A stretch of DNA of 64,000 nucleotides from Devosia crocina (lineage in GTDB: Bacteria; Pseudomonadota; Alphaproteobacteria; Rhizobiales; Devosiaceae), in NCBI RefSeq assembly GCF_900116545.1, contig NZ_FPCK01000001.1, positions 248,001-312,000 on the forward strand, written 5' to 3'. Shown here one piece after another: positions 27,740-35,433 of this stretch. Below the pieces are notes generated by a model, which had not been told where the DNA came from, did not search any database, and was given only the letters and a program-made list of their open reading frames with translations. The translations under genes and the position numbers were made by a program. Each line of letters opens with the position of its first letter. Position 1 is the first letter of the stretch.

Positions 27740-29005
27740 TCACCCCGCCACTTCCTCCGCCCGTCCCAGCAAATAGGCTCGTTCCCGCGCGTTCCGTGTC
27801 AGTTCCGCGGCCCGTCTAAACTCGATATTGGCCTCCGCGTGACGTTCGACCTTGCGCAGCAGGTCACCGCGTACGCCATGGAGCAGGTGGTAGTTTTCGA
27901 GCGCGCCGCTCTGGCGGATGGCATCGACAAGAACCAGAGCTGCCTCAGGACCCGCAGCCATCGATACCGCGACCGCACGGTTAAGCTCGACGACGGGCGA
28001 AGGCATGATCCGGGCAAGCACCGCATAAAGCGCGGTGATCTCGCCCCAGTCGGTCTCTTCCGCATTCCGGGCGCGCGCATGGCAGGCAGCGATTGCGGCC
28101 TGGAGAGCATAGGGCCCCTGTTGTCCACCCAACGCATTGACTCGATCGAGCCCAGCAAGTCCCCGCCGGATCATCAGCTGGTCCCAAAGGGCGCGGTTCT
28201 GGTCCGGCAGAAGGATCGGCTCGCCCTCGACATCGGTGCGGGCATGAACGCGCGAATGCTGCAACTCCATCAGCGCTAACAGCCCGTGCACCTCTGGCTC
28301 GTCCGGCATCAAACCTGCCAGGATGCGGCCCATACGCATTGCCTCTTCGCACAGTTGCGGCCGCATCCAGTCCTCGCCGGCCGTTGCCGAATAACCCTCG
28401 TTGAAGATCAGGTAAAGGACGCCCAGTACGGAAACGAGACGCTCGGTCCGCTCCTTGCCGCGCGGTATTTCGAAGGGCACCCCGGCATCGGCGATGGCGC
28501 GCTTGGCCCGTACGATGCGCTGGCCGATCGTGGTGTCATTGGCAAGAAACGCCCGCGCGATCTCTTCGGTGCTGAGCCCCCCGATCAGCCGCAAGGTCAG
28601 CGCCACGCGGCTCTCGGCCGGCAGGATCGGATGACACGAGGTAAAGATCAGTCGCAGCAGGTCGTCCCCCACATCATCGTCCATGTGTTCGATCAGGGCC
28701 GTTTCGGCATCGGGCACGGCGTCCTCCATGGTCCGTCCGACCTCTTCGAGCTTGCCCGTCGCCATTTTCCGGTGCCGGAAATAGTCGATCGCCTTGCGCT
28801 TGCCCGCTTGCATCAGCCAGGCGCCCGGATTGCGCGGTACGCCGGTTTCCGGCCAATGCTTGAGCGCTGCGACAAGCGCATCCTGCGCCAGTTCCTCGGC
28901 CAGCGAGATGTCGCGCACGAGCCTGGTGAGGCCGGCGATGAGCCTTGCCTGTTCGAGGCGCCAAACCGTTGTGATCGCTTTTTCCGTTTCACTGCGTCTG
29001 CTCAT
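27740..29005 (-). CDS. ECF sigma factor with SnoaL-less C-terminal extension (ECF42/DUF6596 type)
   Basis: A 421-residue RNA polymerase sigma factor: sigma region 2 (LVRDISLAEELAQDALVAALKHWP), region 4 with its helix-turn-helix (GGLSTEEIARAFLANDTTIGQR) and a long C-terminal extension (about residues 190-421) with tetratricopeptide-like helices. This is the layout of the ECF42 group. Those sigma factors have no anti-sigma partner and are usually encoded beside a YCII/DGPF-domain protein, which I do not find here. The start at 29005 has GGAGG upstream. The targets are unknown. Confidence 0.88.
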   Translation of the reverse strand: MSRRSETEKAITTVWRLEQARLIAGLTRLVRDISLAEELAQDALVAALKHWPETGVPRNPGAWLMQAGKRKAIDYFRHRKMATGKLEEVGRTMEDAVPDAETALIEHMDDDVGDDLLRLIFTSCHPILPAESRVALTLRLIGGLSTEEIARAFLANDTTIGQRIVRAKRAIADAGVPFEIPRGKERTERLVSVLGVLYLIFNEGYSATAGEDWMRPQLCEEAMRMGRILAGLMPDEPEVHGLLALMELQHSRVHARTDVEGEPILLPDQNRALWDQLMIRRGLAGLDRVNALGGQQGPYALQAAIAACHARARNAEETDWGEITALYAVLARIMPSPVVELNRAVAVSMAAGPEAALVLVDAIRQSGALENYHLLHGVRGDLLRKVERHAEANIEFRRAAELTRNARERAYLLGRAEEVAG

Positions 29006-29050
29006 CGTGTCCTCCGGCTCGACCCTGGCAGGTTGCCAAGCCAACGCGCC

Positions 29051-29080
29051 AAAGAAAAGGCCGGCATCACAGTGCCGGCC
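29051..29080 (-). terminator. Terminator of the coiled-coil gene 29208-30326
   Basis: An 8-bp stem GGCCGGCA/TGCCGGCC (29059-29066 with 29073-29080) is followed on the minus strand by TTTTCTTT. It lies between that gene's end and the ECF sigma gene, so the two are not one transcript. Confidence 0.85.
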
Positions 29081-29207
29081 TCACTAGGCATGGGATTGTT
29101 TACGGGTTGGTCAGGGCAGGGCGGGTCATGGTCGATCTCAGCAGGGGATCCTTCCTCCCTCTAGACGGTCCATTACCCTTCGCTTCAACACGCCATCATC
29201 GTCCGCT

Positions 29208-30326
29208 CTAGCCGCGGTTGAATTCGATTCCGCCAAGCGGACAGCCTTCAGCCTCTTCGATGGTGAAGCCACCGTTGTCGTTGGCAGCGATCGGACACGT
29301 CATCGGAAAGCTCGCGCCGCGAATGGCGCCCGTGCCATCGTTGAACACAAGTTCGGTTTCGCTGCGGCTATAGGTGCCGGTTACGCTGCGGCCAGCATTT
29401 TCCATTTCGAAACGGCCATCGCCATTGAGCAACAGGCTGATGCCACTCGTTGCGGTAAACCGCTCGGTCGCCGGGGCGCTGCGCGCATCGGCAATGCTGG
29501 TTTCAAGCGTTTCGAGCTCGGCGCTGCGCTGGGCAAGCGTCCGGGTCAGCTCTGTCACCTGCGGCTGCAGTTCGTTGCGGCGGTTCTCGTAGTCGGCCAC
29601 TTCGGTTTCCACCTGGGCGCGGCGCTCTTCGAGCGTGCGGACCTGTTCTTCGAGCGTTGCCGTCTGGGTACCCATCTCTTCCTGGCGCGCGCTCTGGGTC
29701 GCCAGATCCTGCTGCACCGTGGTCAGTTCCGAGCGGGCCGTCTGCAGCTGCTCCTGCGTTTGTGCAAGACTTGCCGTTGCCGTGGCGGCTTCTTCGGCAA
29801 GTTTGGCGAGAGCGGCGGTGGTGGTCTGTTCCTGCCCGCGCGCATCGGCAAGACGGCTGCCGACATCGTTGAGCTGTTCGGTTGAGGTGGCGATCTCGGC
29901 CTCCAGCGCATCGCGCTCTTGGCTAAGCTGGTTGTGCTGGGTCTGTGTTTCGGCCAGGGTCTCTTCGATATCAGCCAGTTCGGTGCGGCGCGCTTCGATA
30001 TTGGCGGCCAATGCTGTCAGCTCCTGATCGCGCGCGCCGAGATCGGTTTGCATGCTTTCAAGATTTTCGGTGATGGCCGCGAGCTCTTCCTGCTTGGCGG
30101 TGATCTGCCGCTGCGTGTCCGCAAGGGTTGCGGTTGCTGCTTCCCGCTCGGCCAGCTGGTTACGCGCCGTGTCGCGTTCCGTGGTCAGCAGCGCCACCTG
30201 GTTCTGCGCTTCGCCCACCTGGCCTGATGCATTGATCCACATGGCGAGGAAAGCCAGCCACCCGGCGATGGCGACGGCAAGGATCGTGAGGAAGATGGGC
30301 TCACGCAGGCGCTGCGACATGGTCAT
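29208..30326 (-). CDS. Membrane-anchored coiled-coil protein with C-terminal domain
   Basis: A 372-residue product with a transmembrane helix at residues 10-32, a long Gln/Glu/Thr-rich coiled coil (about 35-270) and a small C-terminal domain (about 285-372, TSGISLLLNGDGRFEMENAG ...) containing two Cys. There is no signal peptidase site, so it should be a single-pass membrane protein with the coiled coil probably in the periplasm. I cannot name a family. It sits directly downstream of ctrA on the same strand, with a terminator between. GGGGG lies before the ATG at 30326; a second ATG at 30320 is possible. Confidence 0.8.
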   Translation of the reverse strand: MTMSQRLREPIFLTILAVAIAGWLAFLAMWINASGQVGEAQNQVALLTTERDTARNQLAEREAATATLADTQRQITAKQEELAAITENLESMQTDLGARDQELTALAANIEARRTELADIEETLAETQTQHNQLSQERDALEAEIATSTEQLNDVGSRLADARGQEQTTTAALAKLAEEAATATASLAQTQEQLQTARSELTTVQQDLATQSARQEEMGTQTATLEEQVRTLEERRAQVETEVADYENRRNELQPQVTELTRTLAQRSAELETLETSIADARSAPATERFTATSGISLLLNGDGRFEMENAGRSVTGTYSRSETELVFNDGTGAIRGASFPMTCPIAANDNGGFTIEEAEGCPLGGIEFNRG

Positions 30327-30415
30327 GGCTTACCCCCATTTGGACACTCTGGCCTAACGCGCGTCTCGGACACGCGTTCCGATTGTGGCTTTTTGGTGTG
30401 ACAGGGGCATAAACG

Positions 30416-30446
30416 AAAAGCCCCGCGCCAGAGGCACGGGGCTTTT
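30416..30446 (-). terminator. Terminator of ctrA
   Basis: A perfect 10-bp stem AAAAGCCCCG/CGGGGCTTTT (30416-30425 with 30437-30446), with T-rich sequence on the minus-strand side, lies 20 bases beyond the ctrA stop. Confidence 0.9.
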
Positions 30447-30466
30447 CAGAAGGGGAGGCGAAAGCG

Positions 30467-31174
30467 TCAGGCGACGTTTTCGTTATAGACATCGGCCTCG
30501 TCCGGCTCGCGCAGCACATAGCCGCGGCCCCAGACGGTTTCGATATAATTCTTGCCGCCGGTCGCAACCGAAAGCTTCTTGCGCAGCTTGCAGATGAAGA
30601 CGTCGATGATCTTCAGTTCCGGCTCGTCCATGCCACCATAGAGGTGGTTGAGGAACATTTCCTTGGTCAAGGTTGTACCCTTGCGGAGCGAAAGCAACTC
30701 CAGCATCTGGTATTCCTTGCCCGTCAGGTGCACGCGCTGGCTCTGCACTTCAACAGTCTTGGTGTCGAGGTTCACCATCAGATCGCCCGTCGAGATAACC
30801 GACTGGGCATGGCCCTTGGAGCGACGAACGATGGCGTGGATGCGGGCCACGAGCTCGTCCTTGTGGAAGGGCTTGGTCATGTAGTCGTCGGCGCCAAAGC
30901 CGAGACCGCGCACCTTGTCCTCGATACCGGCGAGGCCGGACAGGATCAGGATGGGCGTCTGCACCTTGGCGACGCGCAGCGTCCGCAGAACCTCGTAGCC
31001 GCTCATGTCGGGCAGGTTCAGATCGAGCAGAATGATGTCGTAATCGTAGAGCTTGCCGAGATCCACGCCTTCCTCACCGAGATCGGTGGTGTAGACGTTG
31101 AAGCTCTCGGACTTGAGCATCAGTTCGATGCTTTGCGCCGTGGCGCTATCGTCCTCGATGAGGAGTACCCGCAT
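30467..31174 (-). CDS. ctrA: Cell-cycle master response regulator CtrA
   Basis: CtrA is an OmpR/PhoB-type regulator that binds TTAA-N7-TTAAC sites and controls flagellar, division and replication genes. The 235-residue product has a receiver domain with acidic pair Asp8-Asp9, phospho-acceptor Asp51 (LLDLNLP) and Lys in YMTKPFHKD, and a winged-helix DNA-binding domain (about 125-230) with the near-invariant [28 protein letters not shown]. It ends ...NENVA, with hydrophobic Val-Ala as in ClpXP-degraded CtrA. The ATG at 31174 has GGGGA upstream; the frame's upstream start adds residues unlike CtrA. Confidence 0.97.
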   Translation of the reverse strand: MRVLLIEDDSATAQSIELMLKSESFNVYTTDLGEEGVDLGKLYDYDIILLDLNLPDMSGYEVLRTLRVAKVQTPILILSGLAGIEDKVRGLGFGADDYMTKPFHKDELVARIHAIVRRSKGHAQSVISTGDLMVNLDTKTVEVQSQRVHLTGKEYQMLELLSLRKGTTLTKEMFLNHLYGGMDEPELKIIDVFICKLRKKLSVATGGKNYIETVWGRGYVLREPDEADVYNENVA

Positions 31175-31603
31175 TATATTCCCCTTGTCATTCGTTCCTG
31201 CTGGAACCCGCGTGGTGGATGACAAGCCAGCCCACCGCGCTCCAACCCTACTGGATATGACTGAAGCCTAAGCCCAAATAGTTAACAAAGTTTAATTCGG
31301 TTCGGCAATACGCAAACAGCCACATAACGAATTAAGTTTAACTTGTTGAAATTGCTCATCAAAATTAATGAAAATTTCTTAAGGTATCACATTAAGAAAG
31401 CGTTTTATGGGACTCTTTCGACTCGGACAAACGGCTATCGTGTCGAGGTTTTCAGGACACGAAGCAGCTAGAGGTCTCGCGGTCCAATCGCATAGGGAAT
31501 AGCGATATTGGGTTAACAATCGGTTATCGTCCGATTCGCTGCCGGCGCGATTCGAAGCGGGTCGGAAACCATTCCCGTTAACGAGAGGACCGACGCTGTT
31601 AAC
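31175..31603. promoter_or_regulatory. ctrA-fliI divergent regulatory region with four GANTC sites
   Basis: A 429-base gene-free region, unusually AT-rich at 31260-31390, must hold the ctrA and fliI promoters. GANTC (CcrM methylation) sites are at 31411, 31420, 31533 and 31549. A TTAA-N6-TTAAC pair at 31281-31295 on the ctrA side is one base short of a CtrA box spacing and may mark ctrA autoregulation. The fliI-side CtrA-like box is listed separately. Confidence 0.6.
31513..31528 (+). promoter_or_regulatory. CtrA-like box upstream of fliI
   Basis: TTAACAATCGGTTATC matches TTAA-N7-TTAAC with one mismatch (A to T in the fourth base of the second half). It ends 75 bases before the fliI ATG, exactly the same distance as the fliF box. 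Confidence 0.55.
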
Positions 31604-32932
31604 ATGAAGGCGCTGATCTCGGCCATCGATGCCATCGACGATATCGAAGTGTTCGGTCGCGTCAAATCCGTCCAGGGGCTTCTGATCGAAGTCGTGGGCC
31701 CCGTGCGGGAATTGCGCGTGGGCGGACGCGTGGTCATCGAAACCAGCGACGGCAACGAACTTGGAGCCGAGATCATCGGTTTTCGCGATGGCCACGCGCT
31801 TTGTCTGCCCTTTGGAGAACTGAGTGGCGTGCGCATGGGCTGCAAGGCCGTGTTCCGGCGCCATGACGGCTCGGTCAATCCCTCTTCGGCTTGGCTCGGT
31901 CGCGTTATCAACGCCATGGGCGAGCCCATCGACGGGCTGGGACCCTTGGCCAAGGGGCCGCGGGCCTATCCTCTGCGCCAGTCTCCGCTTGCCGCCCATG
32001 ATCGCGTGCGCGTCGGCGAACCGCTTGATCTGGGCGTCCGCACGCTCAACACCTTCACCACGCTTTGCGAAGGCCAGCGCATGGGCATCTTTGCCGGCTC
32101 GGGCGTCGGCAAGTCCGTGTTGATGTCCATGCTCGCGCGCAACACCAATGTCGACGTCTCGGTCATCGGGCTGATCGGCGAGCGCGGCCGCGAGGTTCAC
32201 GAGTTCATCGGGGAATATCTGGGCGAGGAAGGGCTGGCGCGGGCCGTGGTCGTCGTTGCAACATCCGACGAAGCCGCGCTCATGCGCCGGCAGGCCGCCT
32301 ATATGTCCCTCGCACTGTCGGAATATTTCCGCGACGAAGGCCGGCGTGTCCTTTGCATGATGGATTCGCTCACCCGCTTTGCCATGGCCCAGCGCGAAAT
32401 CGGGCTTTCGATCGGCGAGCCACCGACGGCCAAGGGCTATCCGCCCACGGTTTTCACCGAATTGCCGCGTCTTCTCGAACGCGCGGGGCCTGGAACGCCT
32501 TTGACCGGATCCATTACCGGACTATTTACCGTTTTGGTGGAAGGTGATGATCACAACGAACCCATTGCCGATGCCGTGCGCGGCATTCTCGATGGGCATA
32601 TCGTGATGGAGCGCGGTATTGCCGAGCGGGGTCGCTACCCGGCGGTGAACGTACTCCGGTCCATCTCCCGCACCATGCCAGGGTGCGTACCAGGCGAGGT
32701 TCGTCCGGTATTGGCAAGGGCGCGGGAGCTCATGTCCATATTTTCGGACATGGAGGAACTGATCCGGCTGGGGGCATACCGCAAAGGGTCAGATCCGAAT
32801 GTGGACCGCGCTATCGCCATAAACCCGCGGCTGGAGGCCTTTCTCAACCAGCAGCGGGAGGAAACGTCGACGATCGCGGAGGGCTATCAGCGCCTTGCCG
32901 AAATCATTGCCGAGGCCGATGCGCAGGTCTGA
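31604..32932 (+). CDS. fliI: Flagellar export ATPase FliI
   Basis: FliI is the hexameric ATPase that helps feed flagellar proteins into the export gate. The 442-residue product has the F1-beta-like fold, the Walker A motif in [16 protein letters not shown] (about residues 162-177), Walker B ([16 protein letters not shown]) and the family start that lacks the beta-barrel extension of F1. fliJ follows 52 bases later. It lies divergent from ctrA, an arrangement usual in Hyphomicrobiales, with the CtrA-like box before it. Confidence 0.96.
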   Translation: MKALISAIDAIDDIEVFGRVKSVQGLLIEVVGPVRELRVGGRVVIETSDGNELGAEIIGFRDGHALCLPFGELSGVRMGCKAVFRRHDGSVNPSSAWLGRVINAMGEPIDGLGPLAKGPRAYPLRQSPLAAHDRVRVGEPLDLGVRTLNTFTTLCEGQRMGIFAGSGVGKSVLMSMLARNTNVDVSVIGLIGERGREVHEFIGEYLGEEGLARAVVVVATSDEAALMRRQAAYMSLALSEYFRDEGRRVLCMMDSLTRFAMAQREIGLSIGEPPTAKGYPPTVFTELPRLLERAGPGTPLTGSITGLFTVLVEGDDHNEPIADAVRGILDGHIVMERGIAERGRYPAVNVLRSISRTMPGCVPGEVRPVLARARELMSIFSDMEELIRLGAYRKGSDPNVDRAIAINPRLEAFLNQQREETSTIAEGYQRLAEIIAEADAQV

Positions 32933-32984
32933 GGAGAGGTGTTTGCTCTTCTGGAACTGACTTGATGTGTAAGGAGTACAGGTC

Positions 32985-33398
32985 TTGAAATCGCGCAGTG
33001 AGAGCCTCATTCGGCTCAAGAAGTTCAATGTCGACGAAAAGCGCCGGCAGGTCATGCAGATCGAAATGATGGTCGCGGACTTCGAGCGCATGGCAAGCGA
33101 ACTCGATCAGCAGATCGAGATCGAGCAGACCAAGACCGGCATTTCCGATGTCGCACACTTTGCCTATTCAACATTCGCCAAGGCGGCCATGCAGCGCCGC
33201 GACAATCTCCTTGCCTCTGCCAATGATATGCGCAGCAAGCTTGAATCCGCTCAGGACCAACTTGCCGAAGCACTCGAAGACCTCAAGAAGGTCGAGCTCC
33301 TCGATCAGCGCGAGCACGATCGCGAGCGTCAGGAACAGAACAAACTCGAGCAGGAAGCCTTCGACGAGGTTGCCCGGCTGCGCTCCCGTCGCCTCTGA
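32985..33398 (+). CDS. fliJ: Flagellar export protein FliJ
   Basis: FliJ is a small coiled-coil protein that binds FliI and the export gate FlhA. At 137 residues it has the usual size and is almost wholly helical, with long Glu/Arg/Gln-rich heptads. The start is a TTG at 32985 with a perfect AAGGAG 8 bases upstream. Assignment rests on its place behind fliI and its shape, as FliJ sequences diverge widely. Confidence 0.85.
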   Translation: MKSRSESLIRLKKFNVDEKRRQVMQIEMMVADFERMASELDQQIEIEQTKTGISDVAHFAYSTFAKAAMQRRDNLLASANDMRSKLESAQDQLAEALEDLKKVELLDQREHDRERQEQNKLEQEAFDEVARLRSRRL

Positions 33399-33424
33399 CC
33401 CAATTGGTGGATCACCCATGCGAA

Positions 33425-33455
33425 AAAGCCGGCCCGAGGGCCGGCTTTCTCTTTT
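33425..33455 (+). terminator. Bidirectional terminator between fliJ and the PRC-barrel gene
   Basis: An 11-base self-complementary arm pair (33425-33435 with 33438-33448) has a T-rich tail on both sides (CTCTTTT on plus, TTTTTCG on minus), between the two convergent stops. Confidence 0.85.
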
Positions 33456-33478
33456 CAGCACTTGGCTGAAATGTCAGC

Positions 33479-34507
33479 TTACATGTTGTTGATGCGCTGG
33501 CCAGCCGGGTCAGCCGTATAGGCTTCTTCGTTGTACTCGGGAGCGGCTTCGAGCTGCTCACGGGTGAAGTCGGTGTAAAGGACAATGTCGCCGGCTTCGT
33601 TCGAGGCAAACTCGATATTGTCAAAGCCGATGGCAACGCGCTTCTGGCCGATGCCGAGGAAGCCGCCGAAATCAACCAGCATGGCTTCGAGCTGACCGGA
33701 CTGGTCAAGGAGAATGTCGCCGACTTCAGCGATGTCGTCGCCGTTCGGGCCAATCACGGTGGCGCCGGTCAGGTTGTCCGCGGTGAGGGCGTCACGTTCG
33801 ACAGTGTTATAGCCTTCACGCGGCATGGCTGCACCGGTGCCCATGGCAGTGCCGTCAGCAGCCGGAGTTGCGGCTGGAGCCATAGCACCATCGGCGGGAG
33901 CCATTGCGCCGTCAGCCGGAGCCATGGCCGGATCGGTTGCAACGCCTGGAGTTGCCGGGGTGGTCATGGCCGGGTCATTTGCCATTGCAGCGGTGTCATT
34001 TTCCCAGACGAAGTCGGGGGCAGCTTCAAGTGCTTCTGCGGTGGTCGGCAGGACCCAGCGTTCGGTCTGGTCGGTAGCGATGGTGTGCTCGAGCGAACCG
34101 AAGTCGACAGCAACGTTCTTTTCGCCGATGCCGAGGAAGCCGCCGACGCCGATCACCACAGCCTGGATTTCACCATCGGTGGAGATCACGAGGTCGTTGA
34201 CGGTACCGATTTCTTCAGCGTCGTCGCCGGTGCTGCTATAGACGGGGGTGCCCATGAGCTCGGAGGCAATGGCATCGCCTTCACCAGCGGTGTAGCCTGC
34301 CGACATGTCCCAGGGCTCGCCCATGGCGCCAGCGCCTGTGGTGGTCGTGGTTGCGTCGGTGCCAGGAGTCACGTCCGTGGCAGTGCCGGCAGCCGGTGCA
34401 GTCGTGGTGGTGGCAGGCGTTTCAGGCGTAGCCGGAGCGGTCTGAGCGATAGCGCCAGTGCTGAGGACCAAGGCAATAGCAGAGCTGGTCAGAAGTGTGC
34501 GGATCAT
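33479..34507 (-). CDS. Exported protein with two PRC-barrel domains
   Basis: A 342-residue protein with a signal peptide (MIRTLLTSSAIALVLSTGAI, cut near AIAQ). After a Thr/Pro/Ala-rich linker come two PRC-barrel-like domains: the first around residues 80-170 (MGTPVYSSTGDDAEEIGTVNDLVIS ... GGFLGIGEKNVAVDF), the second around 245-335 (ATVIGPNGDDIAEVGDILLD ... GGFLGIGQKRVAIGF). Between them is a low-complexity segment with three imperfect MAPADGA repeats. The two domains share the GGFLGIG core, a clear internal duplication. GGAG lies before the ATG. Function is unknown; periplasmic PRC-barrel proteins often respond to stress. Confidence 0.85.
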   Translation of the reverse strand: MIRTLLTSSAIALVLSTGAIAQTAPATPETPATTTTAPAAGTATDVTPGTDATTTTTGAGAMGEPWDMSAGYTAGEGDAIASELMGTPVYSSTGDDAEEIGTVNDLVISTDGEIQAVVIGVGGFLGIGEKNVAVDFGSLEHTIATDQTERWVLPTTAEALEAAPDFVWENDTAAMANDPAMTTPATPGVATDPAMAPADGAMAPADGAMAPAATPAADGTAMGTGAAMPREGYNTVERDALTADNLTGATVIGPNGDDIAEVGDILLDQSGQLEAMLVDFGGFLGIGQKRVAIGFDNIEFASNEAGDIVLYTDFTREQLEAAPEYNEEAYTADPAGQRINNM

Positions 34508-34654
34508 TGTAGACTCCAATTGTTCATCTTGTCGGTGAACAGGGTTGCGCGGCGCAAAACTTGCCGGTGGAGCGTCGCGTTTCCCGTTGTGTCCAGACAA
34601 CGTGCCCAATCACGGAGCGTTCCGTCCAAAGTTTCGCCATTTTTTCGGAACCAT

Positions 34655-34690
34655 TGAAAAGGCCGGCTCCCGCAAAGCGGTGCCGGCCCT
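34655..34690 (-). terminator. Intrinsic terminator of an unannotated minus-strand transcript
   Basis: A stem of 7 bp (34661-34667 with 34682-34688) carrying an inner hairpin (34670-34673 with 34677-34680) is followed on the minus strand by TTTTC. It lies about 180 bases after the GNAT stop, at the end of the candidate small transcript. Confidence 0.7.
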
Positions 34691-34750
34691 TTCCGCCTCC
34701 CTGGCGGTTGGTCGCGTCCTGCGAATGAAGGCAAGAATTCGCGTTCTTGC

Positions 34751-34813
34751 CTAGCGCACCACACACTGGTTGCCGCCCGGCAGGACGCGCTCTTTGAGCG
34801 ACAAGTCAAACAT
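34751..34813 (-). CDS. Candidate 20-residue micropeptide ORF
   Basis: ATG at 34813, stop TAG at 34753-34751; the product begins MFDLSLKERV and ends GGNQCVVR. It has one Cys and no membrane segment. There is no Shine-Dalgarno, and if transcription starts where the CtrA box predicts, the 5' leader is only about 13-17 bases, so translation would be near-leaderless. I do not recognise the peptide. It could be chance: a 20-codon ORF is not rare, so confidence is low without conservation. Confidence 0.3.
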   Translation of the reverse strand: MFDLSLKERVLPGGNQCVVR

Positions 34814-34855
34814 AGCGCACAATTTAAGGCAGGAGTCCCGAGCCCAGGTTAATGC

Positions 34856-34871
34856 GTTAAATTTGACTTAA
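34856..34871 (-). promoter_or_regulatory. Perfect CtrA box (TTAA-N7-TTAAC)
   Basis: On the minus strand the sequence is TTAAGTCAAATTTAAC, a complete match to the CtrA consensus. It overlaps the GNAT stop codon and points at the small transcript below, not at any annotated gene start. A further TTAAC follows 3 bases later. Confidence 0.65.
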
Positions 34872-35326
34872 TCCTGTAAGGTTGCGCTGTCCTTGTCATA
34901 GGTGCGCATGGCCCTGTGCGGCATTCCGCCATCGGTGAATTCGGGACCGAAGGCGACAAAGCCCAGCTTCTCGTAGAGCCCGAGCTTGTCCGATTGCGCG
35001 GTGAGGAAGAACCGATCTTCGCCCTTGGCTCTGGCGTCGGCCATCGCCTGATCCATTAGCCTCCGGGCAACCCCGCGTCCGCGAAAAGCCTGACGCACGG
35101 CAACCCGGCCGATCTTGATGTGCTCTTCAAGCGCAATCACCCGCAGCGTGCCGACCACCTCGCCGTCCGCCACAGCCACATAGTGGGTCGCGGTCATGTC
35201 GTAGCTGTCGTGCTCTTCTTCTTCGGGCACCTTCTGCTCCCAGACGAAGACCTCACGGCGCAGGGCAAAGGCGGCATTGCACAGGGTGGAAAAGACGGGC
35301 ACGGGGAGAACGGTGATCTCGGACAT
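34868..35326 (-). CDS. GNAT family N-acetyltransferase
   Basis: A 152-residue acetyltransferase of the GNAT fold: beta strands with YVAVADGEVVGTLRVIAL, the acetyl-CoA loop VRQAFRGRGVARRLM (Q/R-x-x-G-x-G/A) and LGLYEKLGFVAFG near the end. The proportions resemble the ElaA type. The substrate is not evident. The stop codon is part of a CtrA box used by the downstream small transcript. The ATG at 35326 lacks a strong Shine-Dalgarno. Confidence 0.88.
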   Translation of the reverse strand: MSEITVLPVPVFSTLCNAAFALRREVFVWEQKVPEEEEHDSYDMTATHYVAVADGEVVGTLRVIALEEHIKIGRVAVRQAFRGRGVARRLMDQAMADARAKGEDRFFLTAQSDKLGLYEKLGFVAFGPEFTDGGMPHRAMRTYDKDSATLQD

Positions 35327-35360
35327 GGGCTGGGTTTAACAGGCGCGGTGACGGCGGCCA

Positions 35361-35426
35361 AGGCCTCGCCCTCTCACCTCTCCCGAAGCGAGAGGTGCCG
35401 CCCCACAACATATGGCGAGAGGGGCT
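35361..35426. repeat. Family-B-like palindrome
   Basis: A hairpin ACCTCTC/GAGAGGT (35376-35382 with 35390-35396) is set between CCTCGCCCTCTC and GGCGAGAGGGGC, which pair imperfectly. It fills the spacer between the GNAT and peptidase genes. Confidence 0.5.
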
Positions 35427-35433
35427 TTACCGA

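Larger units (their letters stand above)
34655..34830 (-). ncRNA. Candidate CtrA-controlled small transcript with short ORF
   Basis: The interval lies between a perfect CtrA box (34856-34871, minus orientation) and an intrinsic terminator (34655-34690). In order on the minus strand it holds a 20-codon ORF (34813-34751), a perfect 8-bp hairpin beginning at the stop codon (34730-34737 with 34744-34751), a 5-bp hairpin (34693-34697 with 34703-34707) and the terminator. No longer gene fits. I infer a transcript of about 170-180 nt starting near 34826-34830. It might instead be just the 3' end of the GNAT mRNA; the separate promoter signal argues for an independent RNA. Confidence 0.5.

Noticed and set aside
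31281..31295. TTAA-N6-TTAAC on the ctrA side
   Set aside because: The 6-base spacer differs from the 7 of the CtrA consensus, so I do not call it a CtrA box.
31379..32200. A 273-codon minus-strand frame running into the ctrA-fliI region
   Set aside because: Mostly antisense of fliI and the end lies in AT-rich promoter DNA.
34504..34809. A 101-codon minus-strand ORF in the GNAT to PRC-barrel spacer
   Set aside because: Arg/Cys-rich with no RBS or motif and it crosses the terminator at 34655-34690; the small transcript with its 20-codon ORF is the better reading.
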